Notes: generated by a model not told the origin, from the letters alone. 51,549 nucleotides of DNA from Candidatus Nitrosocosmicus sp. (GCA_031177355.1 JAPSGR010000011.1:1-51549), one strand, 5' to 3'; positions 1-9,331 are shown, numbered from the stretch's first letter. A program made the numbers and translations.

Positions 1-35
1 ATTACACAAACATATAAGAATTTAAAACCCTAGAC

Positions 36-221
36 TTGAATATGGATGCTAGATGCGTGAACTGTAATATGAGAGCAGATTTTGACATAGATAAAAACAA
101 GGTGATATGCAAAAAGTGTGGATTAGAAATAGAATATGATGACTATATTGAACAGATGAAGGAAAAAGCAGTTTCATTAGCTGATGATTTTCAATCAAAT
201 TGGGATAAAAGCGGATTTTAG
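36..221 (+). CDS. small zinc-ribbon protein
   Basis: A 61-residue protein with two CxxC knuckles (CVNC near residue 7 and CKKC near residue 25) spaced as in TFIIB/TFIIS-like zinc ribbons, followed by an acidic helical tail. The reading frame opens with TTG at 36, but the ATG at 42 removes only two residues and is equally plausible. It lies about 100 bp upstream of the eS6 gene on the same strand, so it may be co-transcribed with the translation genes. Function is not recognisable beyond zinc binding. A role in transcription or translation is inferred from context only. Confidence 0.7.
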   Translation: MNMDARCVNCNMRADFDIDKNKVICKKCGLEIEYDDYIEQMKEKAVSLADDFQSNWDKSGF

Positions 222-324
222 ATCTTTAAAAAGATTCGAATAGTGGCTAACAGATATATTTCCAGTCTAAAAGTTAGTTTTTTAGCAAGGTTAATTAAGG
301 CTGAAAATTCAAATATAAAGGACT

Positions 325-732
325 TTGGTAGAGTTTAAAGTAGTTATCTCTGATTCAACAGGTAAAAGCACTAATCAGGATTTAAAAGACAAGAGTGCCC
401 AGCCTCTTTTAGGTTCTAAGCTGGGAGATACATTGGAATCCACTATTTTTGGATTTAAGGAAGGTAAAGTAAAACTAACAGGAGGGAGCGATAAATCAGG
501 AACTCCTATGCGTTCAGATCTGCATGGAGCTACAAAGAAATATGTTCTCATGACCAAAGGAGTAGGGATGCGCAATCTAGAGCCAGGCGAAAGAAAGAGA
601 AAACTGGTTAGAGGAAATCTTATCACAGAAGAAATATACCAATTAAATTGTCAGCTAATTGACTCAAAATTACCTGAAAAAGAACAGCCTGCTGATCCAG
701 CCGCTGCTGCTGGAGATACCGCCTCAACTTAA
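325..732 (+). CDS. rps6e: 30S ribosomal protein eS6
   Basis: A 135-residue eS6-family protein of the small ribosomal subunit. The family core is clear: an N-terminal beta segment (FKVVISD), a G-K-L-G-D-type turn, the central K-L-T-G-G-S-D-K-S-G-T-P-M-R stretch, and a basic RKRKLVRGN segment near residues 90-98. The Pro/Ala-rich C-terminal tail (residues 117-135) is variable in archaea. The start is a forced TTG: an in-frame TAA lies three codons upstream (316-318), and no ATG precedes the conserved domain. The order eS6, aIF2-gamma, PIN protein is a conserved archaeal arrangement. Confidence 0.95.
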   Translation: MVEFKVVISDSTGKSTNQDLKDKSAQPLLGSKLGDTLESTIFGFKEGKVKLTGGSDKSGTPMRSDLHGATKKYVLMTKGVGMRNLEPGERKRKLVRGNLITEEIYQLNCQLIDSKLPEKEQPADPAAAAGDTAST

Positions 733-908
733 GATAATCACGAAATTCGCAAGTATCCAACTAAAAGTTTTCAAAATTTTTTTAGTGTTAACATATCATA
801 TATATTATAATATCAGTAGCAGTAGCAATTGCTATTGGTTTGGTTATCTCACTTTATTTTCGACTGTATGAATGTCTTACTTTAATAACATTTTAAGTAA
901 ATTAATAT

Positions 909-2195
909 TTGAATGAAAAAATACAAAAGGTATTGCACTGGAAGGATACTTTACCTGAGTGGTATATTCAAAAATATGGTTATCAACCGTGTGTTAACAT
1001 AGGCACCTCAGGACACGTAGATCATGGTAAAACGACACTTATTGAAGCTATTACAGGTGTATGGACAAGCGGTCATAGTGAAGAGCTTCGACGAGGAATT
1101 ACTATAAAAGTAGGATATGCTGATGCTGCCTTTTATAAATGTCCAAACTGTCCACCTCCATCGAATTATTCAGTACAGCCCAAGTGTGGGCTCTGTGATT
1201 CTGAGGCAGAATTATCAAGAGTAGTAAGTTTCGTAGACTCTCCCGGACACGAGAGTTTGATGGCAAATATGCTCTCTGGTGGTGCACTAATGGATGGTGC
1301 AATACTAGTTATAGCTGCAAATGAAAAGGTACCTCAGCCACAAACAAGAGAACACCTATTAGCATTGCAGGTATTAGGCATCGAAAACATTGTAATTGTT
1401 CAAAATAAGGTGGATCTTACTGAAAAAGAAAATGCGATAGAAAATTATAATCAAATAAAGGAATTTGTAAAAGATAGTGTAGCCGAGAACGCACCAATAA
1501 TACCAATATCAGCACAGCACAGGGCAAACATTGACATCTTGATTGAATATATTGAAAAGTATATTCCTACTCCTGAAAGAGTTCACAATAAAAACGGTAT
1601 TATGCACATACTGAGATCTTTTGACATCAATAAACCTGGAACACCTATTAAAGATATTAAAGGAGGTGTCCTGGGTGGGGCGTTGATTCAAGGCGAATTT
1701 GAAATCGGAAGCGAGATAGAAATCTTACCTGGAATTTACAATGAAAGAAAAAACAGATATGAATCTATTTTTTCCGAGATAGGTTCCTTGGCTACAGGTG
1801 CAGGTTTGGTAGACAGGGTGCGACCAGGTGGTTTAGTGGCCATAGGTTCAAAACTGGATCCATCATTCATAAAAAGTGATTCGTTGATAGGAGCTGTTGT
1901 TGGAAAACCCAATTCATTGCCTCCGGTAGTGGAGGAAATTACTATAGACATTAATCTATTTGATACAGCAGTTGGGACTCAGGATTTGGTAAAAGTCGAG
2001 CCAATAAGGACAAAAGAAAACCTAAGGTTAAATATAGGAACGGCAGTTACAATAGGAAACGTTACAAGTTCAAAGAATCAAAGAATTGAAGTAAAGATAA
2101 AAAAGCCTATTTGTTTGATGCCTAAAAGTCGGGTGGCGTTGAGCCGAAGAATTGCAGACAGATGGCGATTAATAGGTGCAGGAATAACTGTTTAA
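909..2195 (+). CDS. eif2g: translation initiation factor aIF2 subunit gamma
   Basis: The GTPase subunit of the heterotrimer that brings initiator Met-tRNA to the small ribosomal subunit. The 428-residue length matches archaeal aIF2-gamma. Visible elements are the P-loop GHVDHGKTTL (about residues 35-44), the switch I segment RRGITIKVGYA, a zinc knuckle (CPNC then CGLC, residues 78-98), DSPGHE (G3), NKVDL (G4) and a C-terminal beta-barrel. The start is TTG with an in-frame TAA two codons upstream (903-905), so no upstream ATG is possible. The next gene begins 6 bp after the stop, suggesting an operon. Confidence 0.97.
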   Translation: MNEKIQKVLHWKDTLPEWYIQKYGYQPCVNIGTSGHVDHGKTTLIEAITGVWTSGHSEELRRGITIKVGYADAAFYKCPNCPPPSNYSVQPKCGLCDSEAELSRVVSFVDSPGHESLMANMLSGGALMDGAILVIAANEKVPQPQTREHLLALQVLGIENIVIVQNKVDLTEKENAIENYNQIKEFVKDSVAENAPIIPISAQHRANIDILIEYIEKYIPTPERVHNKNGIMHILRSFDINKPGTPIKDIKGGVLGGALIQGEFEIGSEIEILPGIYNERKNRYESIFSEIGSLATGAGLVDRVRPGGLVAIGSKLDPSFIKSDSLIGAVVGKPNSLPPVVEEITIDINLFDTAVGTQDLVKVEPIRTKENLRLNIGTAVTIGNVTSSKNQRIEVKIKKPICLMPKSRVALSRRIADRWRLIGAGITV

Positions 2196-2201
2196 AGCAA
2201 T

Positions 2202-2651
2202 ATGGAGATTGTTTGCGACACTAGTTTTTTAATGGTCTTGTGTTATGAGCCAGTCAAGAATCTGAATGCGTTAGAATCAAAATTTGGAAAATTAATATGG
2301 TTAATTCATCCGGAAACGGTTGACGAATTAATACAGCTAGAAAAAGCAGCAGGAGTAAAGAGATCTAAAATTGCAAATCTTTCTTTAGAAATTATCAAGA
2401 ATCAGATAGAAAAAGGAGATTTTAGATATTTAGACAGGGAGGAACTGGCTAAATTTGAAACAAAAATTGCAAATCTTTCTGTAGACTCTGTTTTATTAAA
2501 TCTTTCACATCAAAAGAAAAAGCCTCTAGCTACAATAGACAAGAATTTGATGAGGCGAGCGTTGAAAAAAGGTGTTGACGTTATAACCCTAAAAAATAAT
2601 AAAATTATCTATGTACATTCTAGACTTGGATCAAATTTAAATCATCCCTAA
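2202..2651 (+). CDS. PIN-domain protein, FCF1/Utp24-like
   Basis: A 149-residue PIN-fold protein. It starts with CDTSFLM, where the Asp is the first metal ligand. A central DSVLLNLS segment and the late acidic ATIDKNLMRRALKKGV stretch (residues 112-127) complete the usual acidic cluster. Archaeal proteins of this type, encoded next to aIF2-gamma, resemble the eukaryotic rRNA-processing nuclease Fcf1/Utp24. The ATG lies 6 bp after the aIF2-gamma stop, so the two are probably translated from one mRNA. A role in small-subunit rRNA processing is inferred from family and context. A VapC toxin is less likely because no antitoxin gene is adjacent. Confidence 0.8.
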   Translation: MEIVCDTSFLMVLCYEPVKNLNALESKFGKLIWLIHPETVDELIQLEKAAGVKRSKIANLSLEIIKNQIEKGDFRYLDREELAKFETKIANLSVDSVLLNLSHQKKKPLATIDKNLMRRALKKGVDVITLKNNKIIYVHSRLGSNLNHP

Positions 2652-2673
2652 TTGCCTTCATTATACTAGATAT

Positions 2674-3336
2674 ATGATCAATATTGAAGGGGTCGAAATA
2701 CGATGGAATGGACATGATGGGTTTAGATTTGATTCGGAAAATAAGATAGTTTATGTTGATCCTTATAAGTTAATCAAAGAATACAATAATAAGAATGACG
2801 CAGATATTCTTTTGATTTCACATAACCATTTTGATCATTTAAGTATTGAAGACATAGATAACGTAATTAACAAAAATACAATAATTTGTTGTTCACAAGA
2901 ATGCTTGGATAATTTGAAAAAGAATTACCCAGAAAATGAGATCTATCCGTTAAAGCCTGGAGAAACAAAGAAGATACAAGGTCTAACAATTACAGGTATA
3001 GAAGCATATAATACAAACAAGAACTTTCATCCTAAAAAAGATGAAAAAATCGGATTCATCATAGCCACAAAAAACAACTTGACAATATATCACACAGGAG
3101 ATACAGACATTATTCCGGAAATGGAAAAAGTAAATCCAGATATTTTGTTAGTACCTGTATCTGGTACCTATGTAATGACCGCTCAAGAAGCTGTAAAGGC
3201 TACAAATGAAATGATCAAACCCAAAAAACTTGCTATACCAATGCATTATGGGTCAATTGTTGGGACAGTTAATGATGCAGAGGATTTTTGCAAAAATGTG
3301 AATGTTTGCAAGACTGTAATACTAGAAATAGAATAA
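2674..3336 (+). CDS. MBL-fold metallo-hydrolase (UlaG/UPF0173-like)
   Basis: A 220-residue metallo-beta-lactamase-fold protein. The zinc motif HNHFDH (H50, H52, D54, H55) is intact, followed by HTGDTD (about residues 140-145) and a late PMHYGS histidine. Such stand-alone MBL proteins of about 220 residues act as hydrolases on varied substrates, often phosphodiesters or lactones. The substrate cannot be read from sequence. It follows the PIN gene by 22 bp on the same strand and may be the last gene of that operon. It starts at ATG 2674. Confidence 0.85.
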   Translation: MINIEGVEIRWNGHDGFRFDSENKIVYVDPYKLIKEYNNKNDADILLISHNHFDHLSIEDIDNVINKNTIICCSQECLDNLKKNYPENEIYPLKPGETKKIQGLTITGIEAYNTNKNFHPKKDEKIGFIIATKNNLTIYHTGDTDIIPEMEKVNPDILLVPVSGTYVMTAQEAVKATNEMIKPKKLAIPMHYGSIVGTVNDAEDFCKNVNVCKTVILEIE

Positions 3337-3368
3337 GACAGTGGCATAGATAGCCAGTCATACTTACC

Positions 3369-3396
3369 CACCTACCTACCTACCTACCTACCTACT
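3369..3396 (+). repeat. CCTA tetranucleotide microsatellite
   Basis: About seven tandem CCTA units lie in the 129-bp gap between the MBL gene and the aglB fusion gene, about 70 bp before the aglB start. The tract is non-coding, and its length could vary by slippage. Confidence 0.9.
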
Positions 3397-3465
3397 TACA
3401 GAGATATACACATACACTAAGAATGATTAAATAAAGTTACAAAAATCATAATAAAGGTGTAGGTA

Positions 3466-6294
3466 ATGGCAGGAATAGAGTTTTTGAAATCAGAGAAGAA
3501 TCGTAAGATAACTAAATATCTTCTTATAATCGCAGTACTTTGTTTAGCTTTTTCAATTGCTTTCATACTTAGAGCTTATCCAATAAAATATGGATTCTAT
3601 CTAAACGAGTTTGATCCCTTTTTTGATTATAGAGCTACAGAATACATAGTAAACAATGGAATAGGAGCGTATTTTGACTGGCATGATTATAAATCATGGT
3701 ATCCTGATGGTAGGGACATAGCGGGAACATCCCAGTCGGGCTTGCATATAACGGCGGCTATTCTTTACCAAGTTTTTGGTTTGAACATGAGTTTAATGGA
3801 TTTTACTATTTGGTTTCCCGTAATCATTGGGTCAGCGTCAACTATACTAATGTTCTTAGTAGTAAGAGTAATAACAGGCAATACTATTCCAGGATTGATT
3901 TCATCTCTATTCTTTGCAGTTAGTCCTGCAATAATACAAAGAGGAAACCTTGGTTGGTTTAAGTCAGAACCATTAGGACTCTTTTATGGGCTCGGTGGTA
4001 CATATTTGTTCTTATCTGCCTTAAAAGATAAGAAATACAAATATTTAATACCAAAAGCAATCTTTGGTGGAATATTAATAGGGCTTGCAGTTACTTCATG
4101 GGGAGGATCTCAATATTTTGTAATACCTATTGGGATTTTTATCATAGCATTAGGATTCATTTCAAAAAACCTTAAAAATAATTTAATAGTTGCAGTATTG
4201 TTTACAATTTCAGTCCTTACTGTAGCTGGCGCATTTCCAAGACCAGGGATGTCGTTTGTTATCGGGCTTCCGGGCATACTATTAATGACAAGCACATTGT
4301 TTCTATTTGTTACCACCATAGTTAGACTAAAAAGTTCTGAGAGAAGAGCAACACTAAAGACAACAATAGTTTTAGGAATATTTGTAATAATTGGAATTTC
4401 TATTGTGGCAGGAGGGTTTTACAAAACACCATCCTTTAGATATCTAAATGCCATTAATCCATTTCTTTCTGCAGAAAATAAACTTGTAGAGTCAGTTGCG
4501 GAGCACTTTACGCCTACCATAGTAGATTACTTTAGACAATTCTCGGTCCTAATAATTTTTGCGGGTCTAGGAATCTGGCTTGCGTTTAAGAACAAAAGTA
4601 ACTCTAATATGATTTTTGCACTGATTATAGGGTTGACTGGCATCTATATCAGCGCAACATTTGCAAGATTGCTTGTGTTTGCGTCGTTAAGCATCATAAT
4701 ATTATCAAGCATAGGAATTTACCAGTCGATCAGAAGCATAACATCGATCAGGACCGAGTCTGAGGAAAGAACAATATCATCTACCAACAAAGACGGTACG
4801 AAATTAAGAAAGGAAATGAAAATAAAAATAAAGAAAGAAGTTTTGCCTTATATAGGATTTGCTACAATTTTGATAATCATGCTTACAATTCCAATGGTTT
4901 ATGACAGTAATACAAATTGGATTACTTCTGCTGATGTTCCAACATCCATAGCTAATGGAGGTACTAACTATAGACTTACGACTGACGACTGGATCGAAAC
5001 TCTAGACTGGATTTCAAAAAACACACCAGAGGACTCGGTGATAACATCTTGGTGGGATTATGGATATTGGATTACCACGTTAGGTAATAGAACCTCTATA
5101 GCAGATAATGCAACGATAAACCAAACAAGGATTGAAACCATAGCAAAAATGTTTATCAATCCAGAAGAAGAGGGATGGAAGATTGCCAATGATCTAAAGT
5201 CAGATTATATTTTGATATATGTAGTAGGACAAAAACTTCCTTCCTTAGACCCTGCTAACCCTACTCCGCTCTATGTTTTAGGTAGCGGAGGGGATGAAAG
5301 CAAAAAGCATTGGTTTATTCGGATTGGTGGATTTAGTGAATCAGAATATGTAGAATCAAATGGAGATACACCAAAGCAAAAGTATTGGGATTCACTTTTG
5401 GGTAATATGATGCCATTTGAGCCGATAGGATTCTTTAATCCAAGTATGGGGACACTATCACCAACGTATCAACCAAATGCTATTCCTTTTTACACAAAGG
5501 ATATAAAGTATCCCAAGGGCAATACTGAAGAACCATTAGCCTTAGAATATGCTTCAAAGAGTTTTGAAAGCAATGATCCTGGATTATTTTTTGGTGTTTT
5601 GTTATACAAAGTAAATCAGGATTATAATCCCAATGCCACCAATGCCACCAATGTAACAACGGCAACTAATAGTAGTATTGATAGTGGTGCTAGGGATTTA
5701 GCAGGCAACCTAACCAATGGAACCGATATTACCTCAAGCCTACAATCTAATATTTTAAATAATATAGACAATACAACATCTTCAAGTAACAATATGACTA
5801 CTACTAATACTACTGCAACTATTGAAACAACCCAAGGTCCAATAAAAATTCAGTTTTACCCTGATGTAGCTCCAAATCACGTCAAAAACTTTCAAGATTT
5901 AGCCCGCAAAGGATTCTATGATGGAATAGTATTTCACAGAATTGTTCCAGGATTTGTAATTCAGGCAGGAGACCCTAATACAAAGAATGAGAGTGCTAGC
6001 AGAGATTCCTGGGGAACAGGTGGTCCCGGATACACAATAAACCAGGAATTTAACAGCATACCTCATGAAAGGGGAGTATTATCCATGGCAAGAACAAACG
6101 ATCCGAATAGTGCGGGTTCACAATTCTTTATAGTGCTTAACGATTCTAAATTTCTGGACAATCAGTATACTGTTTTTGGTAAAGTAACAGAGGGGCTGGA
6201 AGTTGTTGACAAGATTGCAAATTCTACGACCAATTCAATGGATCAACCACAAGATCCCAATGCAGCAAGAATTACCAAGGTAACCGTAAACTAA
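3466..6294 (+). CDS. aglB: AglB/STT3 oligosaccharyltransferase fused to a cyclophilin-type PPIase
   Basis: A 942-residue two-enzyme protein. Residues 1-480 form a polytopic membrane domain with the STT3 acidic motif in FDPFFDYRA (near residue 48). Residues 480-720 are the soluble exoplasmic domain carrying the catalytic/sequon-binding WWDYG at 529-533. A linker at about 721-783 is rich in Asn, Thr and Ser and holds about nine N-X-S/T sequons. Residues 784-942 are a complete cyclophilin domain with FHRIVPGF, the active-site Arg, GSQFFI and YTVFG. AglB transfers lipid-linked glycan to Asn of exported proteins. Cyclophilins isomerise Xaa-Pro bonds. Because the AglB C-terminus is outside the membrane, the PPIase should be too. 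There is no internal stop or frameshift. AAGGTG about 9 bp before the ATG may act as a Shine-Dalgarno site. Confidence 0.93.
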   Translation: MAGIEFLKSEKNRKITKYLLIIAVLCLAFSIAFILRAYPIKYGFYLNEFDPFFDYRATEYIVNNGIGAYFDWHDYKSWYPDGRDIAGTSQSGLHITAAILYQVFGLNMSLMDFTIWFPVIIGSASTILMFLVVRVITGNTIPGLISSLFFAVSPAIIQRGNLGWFKSEPLGLFYGLGGTYLFLSALKDKKYKYLIPKAIFGGILIGLAVTSWGGSQYFVIPIGIFIIALGFISKNLKNNLIVAVLFTISVLTVAGAFPRPGMSFVIGLPGILLMTSTLFLFVTTIVRLKSSERRATLKTTIVLGIFVIIGISIVAGGFYKTPSFRYLNAINPFLSAENKLVESVAEHFTPTIVDYFRQFSVLIIFAGLGIWLAFKNKSNSNMIFALIIGLTGIYISATFARLLVFASLSIIILSSIGIYQSIRSITSIRTESEERTISSTNKDGTKLRKEMKIKIKKEVLPYIGFATILIIMLTIPMVYDSNTNWITSADVPTSIANGGTNYRLTTDDWIETLDWISKNTPEDSVITSWWDYGYWITTLGNRTSIADNATINQTRIETIAKMFINPEEEGWKIANDLKSDYILIYVVGQKLPSLDPANPTPLYVLGSGGDESKKHWFIRIGGFSESEYVESNGDTPKQKYWDSLLGNMMPFEPIGFFNPSMGTLSPTYQPNAIPFYTKDIKYPKGNTEEPLALEYASKSFESNDPGLFFGVLLYKVNQDYNPNATNATNVTTATNSSIDSGARDLAGNLTNGTDITSSLQSNILNNIDNTTSSSNNMTTTNTTATIETTQGPIKIQFYPDVAPNHVKNFQDLARKGFYDGIVFHRIVPGFVIQAGDPNTKNESASRDSWGTGGPGYTINQEFNSIPHERGVLSMARTNDPNSAGSQFFIVLNDSKFLDNQYTVFGKVTEGLEVVDKIANSTTNSMDQPQDPNAARITKVTVN

Positions 6295-6313
6295 ACTTTC
6301 CAAAAAATATATT

Positions 6314-7312
6314 TTATTTTGATATTAAGCCGTAATAGATAAATGGTAGTATAGTGCTTACATCGGCGTGAATAGTCACTTGTTTAGCTTGAGTAGTAAC
6401 TTTACCCCATGAAATTGCTTCTGCAACTGGAGCGCCACTTAAACTCCCATCCCATTCAGAAGCTGTTGTTACATATACAGCATAATCTAACCCTCCACGA
6501 TATTGATTCCACCACAGGGTATGATGTTTCGATAATCCTCCCCCCATCATAAAAGCCCCTGTCATTTTCGCATCAAATATTATCTCGGATAAAATTGTTT
6601 GATCCTTCAAGATATCGATTTTAAAATCCTTATGGGATTGATTAAACAGCCAAATTTGATTTCCGACAGCACCATCTACTATTCCTGGAACAAATACCGG
6701 GATATCATTTTTAGCAGCCCAGTACAAGAATGAGGATTCATTTAGATGATTTCCAATAAAACTTAGAACTTCAGATGGGGCTAATTCTGTTGGAGGTTGT
6801 GATTTATCATAAAGTTTTTGTAAAATAGGTTGGACTTTATTTTCAATAAGAGGTCCATAGTTTTCATTTGGTATGAGTATGTTACCTAATCGATGAATAT
6901 CCTTCTTTAAGAGGAACTGATCGTCTAATCTGAAATCACCTTCATAGTATGAAGAAAAGGATTTTGCGATATCATGATCTAACGCGCCACAGGTGGTAAT
7001 AATACAATCAAACATCTTGTTTTTTACCATGTCCCGGATAATTCCACGGTTGCCAGTGGATACAAGAGCCCCAACAAATGAAAGGAATCGGGTACAGTTT
7101 TTTTCTTCTAGCATTTTTTTCAATATTTCAATTCCATTAGCCAAGTGTCTACCTTCAAAGCCACCAGAATCAGCCATATTTCTTAGTAGCTGATTTAAGG
7201 ATGTATTTCCATTTATTGAATAATCGTTTATGGATTTAGACAGATAATCAGAAGTATCCCTAACATTGGTATTTTTGATCCTTTCCTTCTTTGTCTGTTG
7301 CGGTTTCAACAA
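6314..7312 (-). CDS. dys: deoxyhypusine synthase
   Basis: A 332-residue canonical deoxyhypusine synthase, the NAD-dependent enzyme that moves the aminobutyl group of spermidine to a lysine of aIF5A. The active-site segment GGGLSKHH carries the catalytic Lys at about residue 262. It is followed by DYAVYVTTASEWDGSLSGA and ISWGKV, matching the eukaryotic/archaeal enzyme. The start is TTG at 7312. The gene diverges from a second DHS-family gene at 7415 across a 102-bp shared promoter region. Confidence 0.92.
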   Translation of the reverse strand: MLKPQQTKKERIKNTNVRDTSDYLSKSINDYSINGNTSLNQLLRNMADSGGFEGRHLANGIEILKKMLEEKNCTRFLSFVGALVSTGNRGIIRDMVKNKMFDCIITTCGALDHDIAKSFSSYYEGDFRLDDQFLLKKDIHRLGNILIPNENYGPLIENKVQPILQKLYDKSQPPTELAPSEVLSFIGNHLNESSFLYWAAKNDIPVFVPGIVDGAVGNQIWLFNQSHKDFKIDILKDQTILSEIIFDAKMTGAFMMGGGLSKHHTLWWNQYRGGLDYAVYVTTASEWDGSLSGAPVAEAISWGKVTTQAKQVTIHADVSTILPFIYYGLISK

Positions 7313-7414
7313 AGGATGTAAATATTTTCATATTAATAAACTGCATCAGCCGAAATCATGTTATCATTCAACAGGACAATTACAAATATATAAGTTGGGT
7401 ATAGATTAAAGGGA

Positions 7415-8491
7415 TTGAGCTATAACCGACATAGTTTCTCAGGAAAAAAAATAGACCCTCCAGAGATCTCTGCTAATATGAGCATTTCAGAAATGATTGA
7501 CCTATTCAGAAACACTGGATATAATGCACGAAGGTTGGCAGAGGCTGCCGACATACTAAAAAAAATGGTTGAATCCAATGCCACCATTTGTTTGACCATA
7601 TCCGGAGCATTAACACCGATCGGATTTGGCAAGATGATAGCGACCATGATAGAAAATGGTTTTATTGATTGGATAGTCACGACAGGTGCAAATGCCTATC
7701 ATGATTTACACTTTGCATATGATTTGCCAGTTAGACAAGGCCACTTTGATGTTGATGATGATATATTATACGCAAAACAAATTGTGAGAATATATGATGT
7801 GTACATAAAAGAATATGGTACCCTTCAATCTCAAGATCTTATAATACAACAAAATATTGAAGAAATATACCGAAAAGATATAGATATCGTAAATAGTTCA
7901 ACTGCCGACCTATCTTATTTGATAGGGAAAGAAGCCTCCGAAAAATCTAAATCCCCTGAAAAATCCTTCATGGTATCGGCATTCAAATCTAATGTTCCCA
8001 TTTATATGCCAGCGCTGAGTGATTCGTCAATTGGATTAAATATGTTACCGTCGATGTTAGATGGAAAAAGTTCCATAAATCCGATTAAGGACATTGCGGA
8101 ATCAACAGCAATTCTTTGGAAAAGTAAAATTTCTGGGGGATTGGAATTAGGTGGAGGGGTCCCTAAGAACTTTTTCCAACAAACTGGTCCAGCACTATAT
8201 CAGATTCTAAAAATAAAAGAGGGCGGTCATGATTTTATAGTCCAGCTTACGGACGCAAGACCTGATACAGGAGGATTGTCGGGCGCAACACTACAAGAAG
8301 GCAAAAGTTGGGGAAAAATCAAAACGTCTCATAAAGGAAATGTAATAGTCTATGGGGATTCATCAGTATATTTTCCACTCCTCTGTTCCTATCTACTTAG
8401 TGAATGCAAACCAAGAAAGAGAAAACAAATATTCAAGAAGAAGGATTTATGGGTAGAAGAGATGAAAAAGCAGTATATCTCATCTACATAA
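7415..8491 (+). CDS. deoxyhypusine synthase-like protein (bacterial DHS-like type)
   Basis: A 358-residue paralogue of the preceding DHS that belongs to a different subfamily. The active-site segment reads GGGVPKNFF, with Lys at about residue 251, followed by QLTDARPDTGGLSGAT and SWGKI. This signature is typical of bacterial DHS-like proteins, some of which act on small amines rather than on aIF5A. It keeps the lysine and the NAD-fold segments, so it is probably active. The TTG start at 7415 lies about 30 bp after a TATA-like ATATATAAG. Substrate is unknown. Polyamine metabolism is the most likely role. Confidence 0.85.
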   Translation: MSYNRHSFSGKKIDPPEISANMSISEMIDLFRNTGYNARRLAEAADILKKMVESNATICLTISGALTPIGFGKMIATMIENGFIDWIVTTGANAYHDLHFAYDLPVRQGHFDVDDDILYAKQIVRIYDVYIKEYGTLQSQDLIIQQNIEEIYRKDIDIVNSSTADLSYLIGKEASEKSKSPEKSFMVSAFKSNVPIYMPALSDSSIGLNMLPSMLDGKSSINPIKDIAESTAILWKSKISGGLELGGGVPKNFFQQTGPALYQILKIKEGGHDFIVQLTDARPDTGGLSGATLQEGKSWGKIKTSHKGNVIVYGDSSVYFPLLCSYLLSECKPRKRKQIFKKKDLWVEEMKKQYISST

Positions 8492-8669
8492 AACTAGGTC
8501 AAAAAAAGTATAATTTATTGACTTGATCAAACTATATGGTAAAGATATTTTTCATGCCGTTTGAAAAAACCCGACGTAACAGAGGTAATATTACGTTAAT
8601 TTTTTTCTAAAAACAAAATAAAAAAACGTAATACAAAAAGGGTTGAAAGTGGATATTGTAAGTGGATAA

Positions 8670-9131
8670 ATGTCAGAATTCAATCAACTTTTAGTTAGAA
8701 GAATAAAAAATGGTACTGTAATAGATCATATCGAGTCATCAAGAGCATTATTAGTTCTCAACATTCTAAACATTACGGGCCAGGAAGGAAACGTGATAAC
8801 GGTGGCATTAAACGTTCCAAGTGTAAAACAGAATAAAAAAGACATCATAAAGGTGGAAAACAAGTTTTTGGAGAAGAAAGAGACAGACAAACTCGCATTA
8901 ATTGCACCGAATGCAACAATTAACATAATCAAGGATTACAAATTAACTGAGAAAAGAAGAATTCAGCTTCCTGATAAGATTATAGGATTTTTCAAATGTC
9001 CCAATTTGAGATGCATAACCAATACAGAGCCCGGGTTAAGTTCAAAGATAGAGATTATTGATGAAAAAGAAATAATACTGAAATGTCAATATTGTGCGAG
9101 ATCGATAACAACAAATGAATTAATCAAATAA
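8670..9131 (+). CDS. pyrI: aspartate carbamoyltransferase regulatory chain
   Basis: The 153-residue length fits PyrI, the regulatory chain that binds nucleotide effectors and contacts PyrB in pyrimidine synthesis. The N-terminal allosteric domain starts LLVRRIKNGTVIDHI. The C-terminal zinc domain has two Cys pairs, CPNLRC (near residue 110) and CQYC (near residue 142). No pyrB is adjacent in this window: the upstream gene is DHS-like and the downstream gene is on the other strand. The gene therefore looks detached from its usual partner. Confidence 0.93.
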   Translation: MSEFNQLLVRRIKNGTVIDHIESSRALLVLNILNITGQEGNVITVALNVPSVKQNKKDIIKVENKFLEKKETDKLALIAPNATINIIKDYKLTEKRRIQLPDKIIGFFKCPNLRCITNTEPGLSSKIEIIDEKEIILKCQYCARSITTNELIK

Positions 9132-9331
9132 CTGATAAACTAAAGAATGCTAAAAGAAGGAGAAGAAGGAAAAAGTACAGATTTATAATGTGTACATTAT
9201 CATCACCACCGTTATCATAAAGCTTAACTATTGTTCAGATATTGGCAGTATTAAACAAAATATGAGCGCTGTGTACGACCTCAATTCCAAGCTGTCTATG
9301 TAATTACATCAAAAATCAGATTACCATATTA

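Noticed and set aside
2202-2651. VapC toxin
   Set aside because: There is no antitoxin gene next to it. The position after aIF2-gamma and the length fit the FCF1-like PIN proteins of archaea.
3369-3396. CCTA tract as a regulatory array or CRISPR
   Set aside because: It is a simple 4-bp microsatellite with no spacers.
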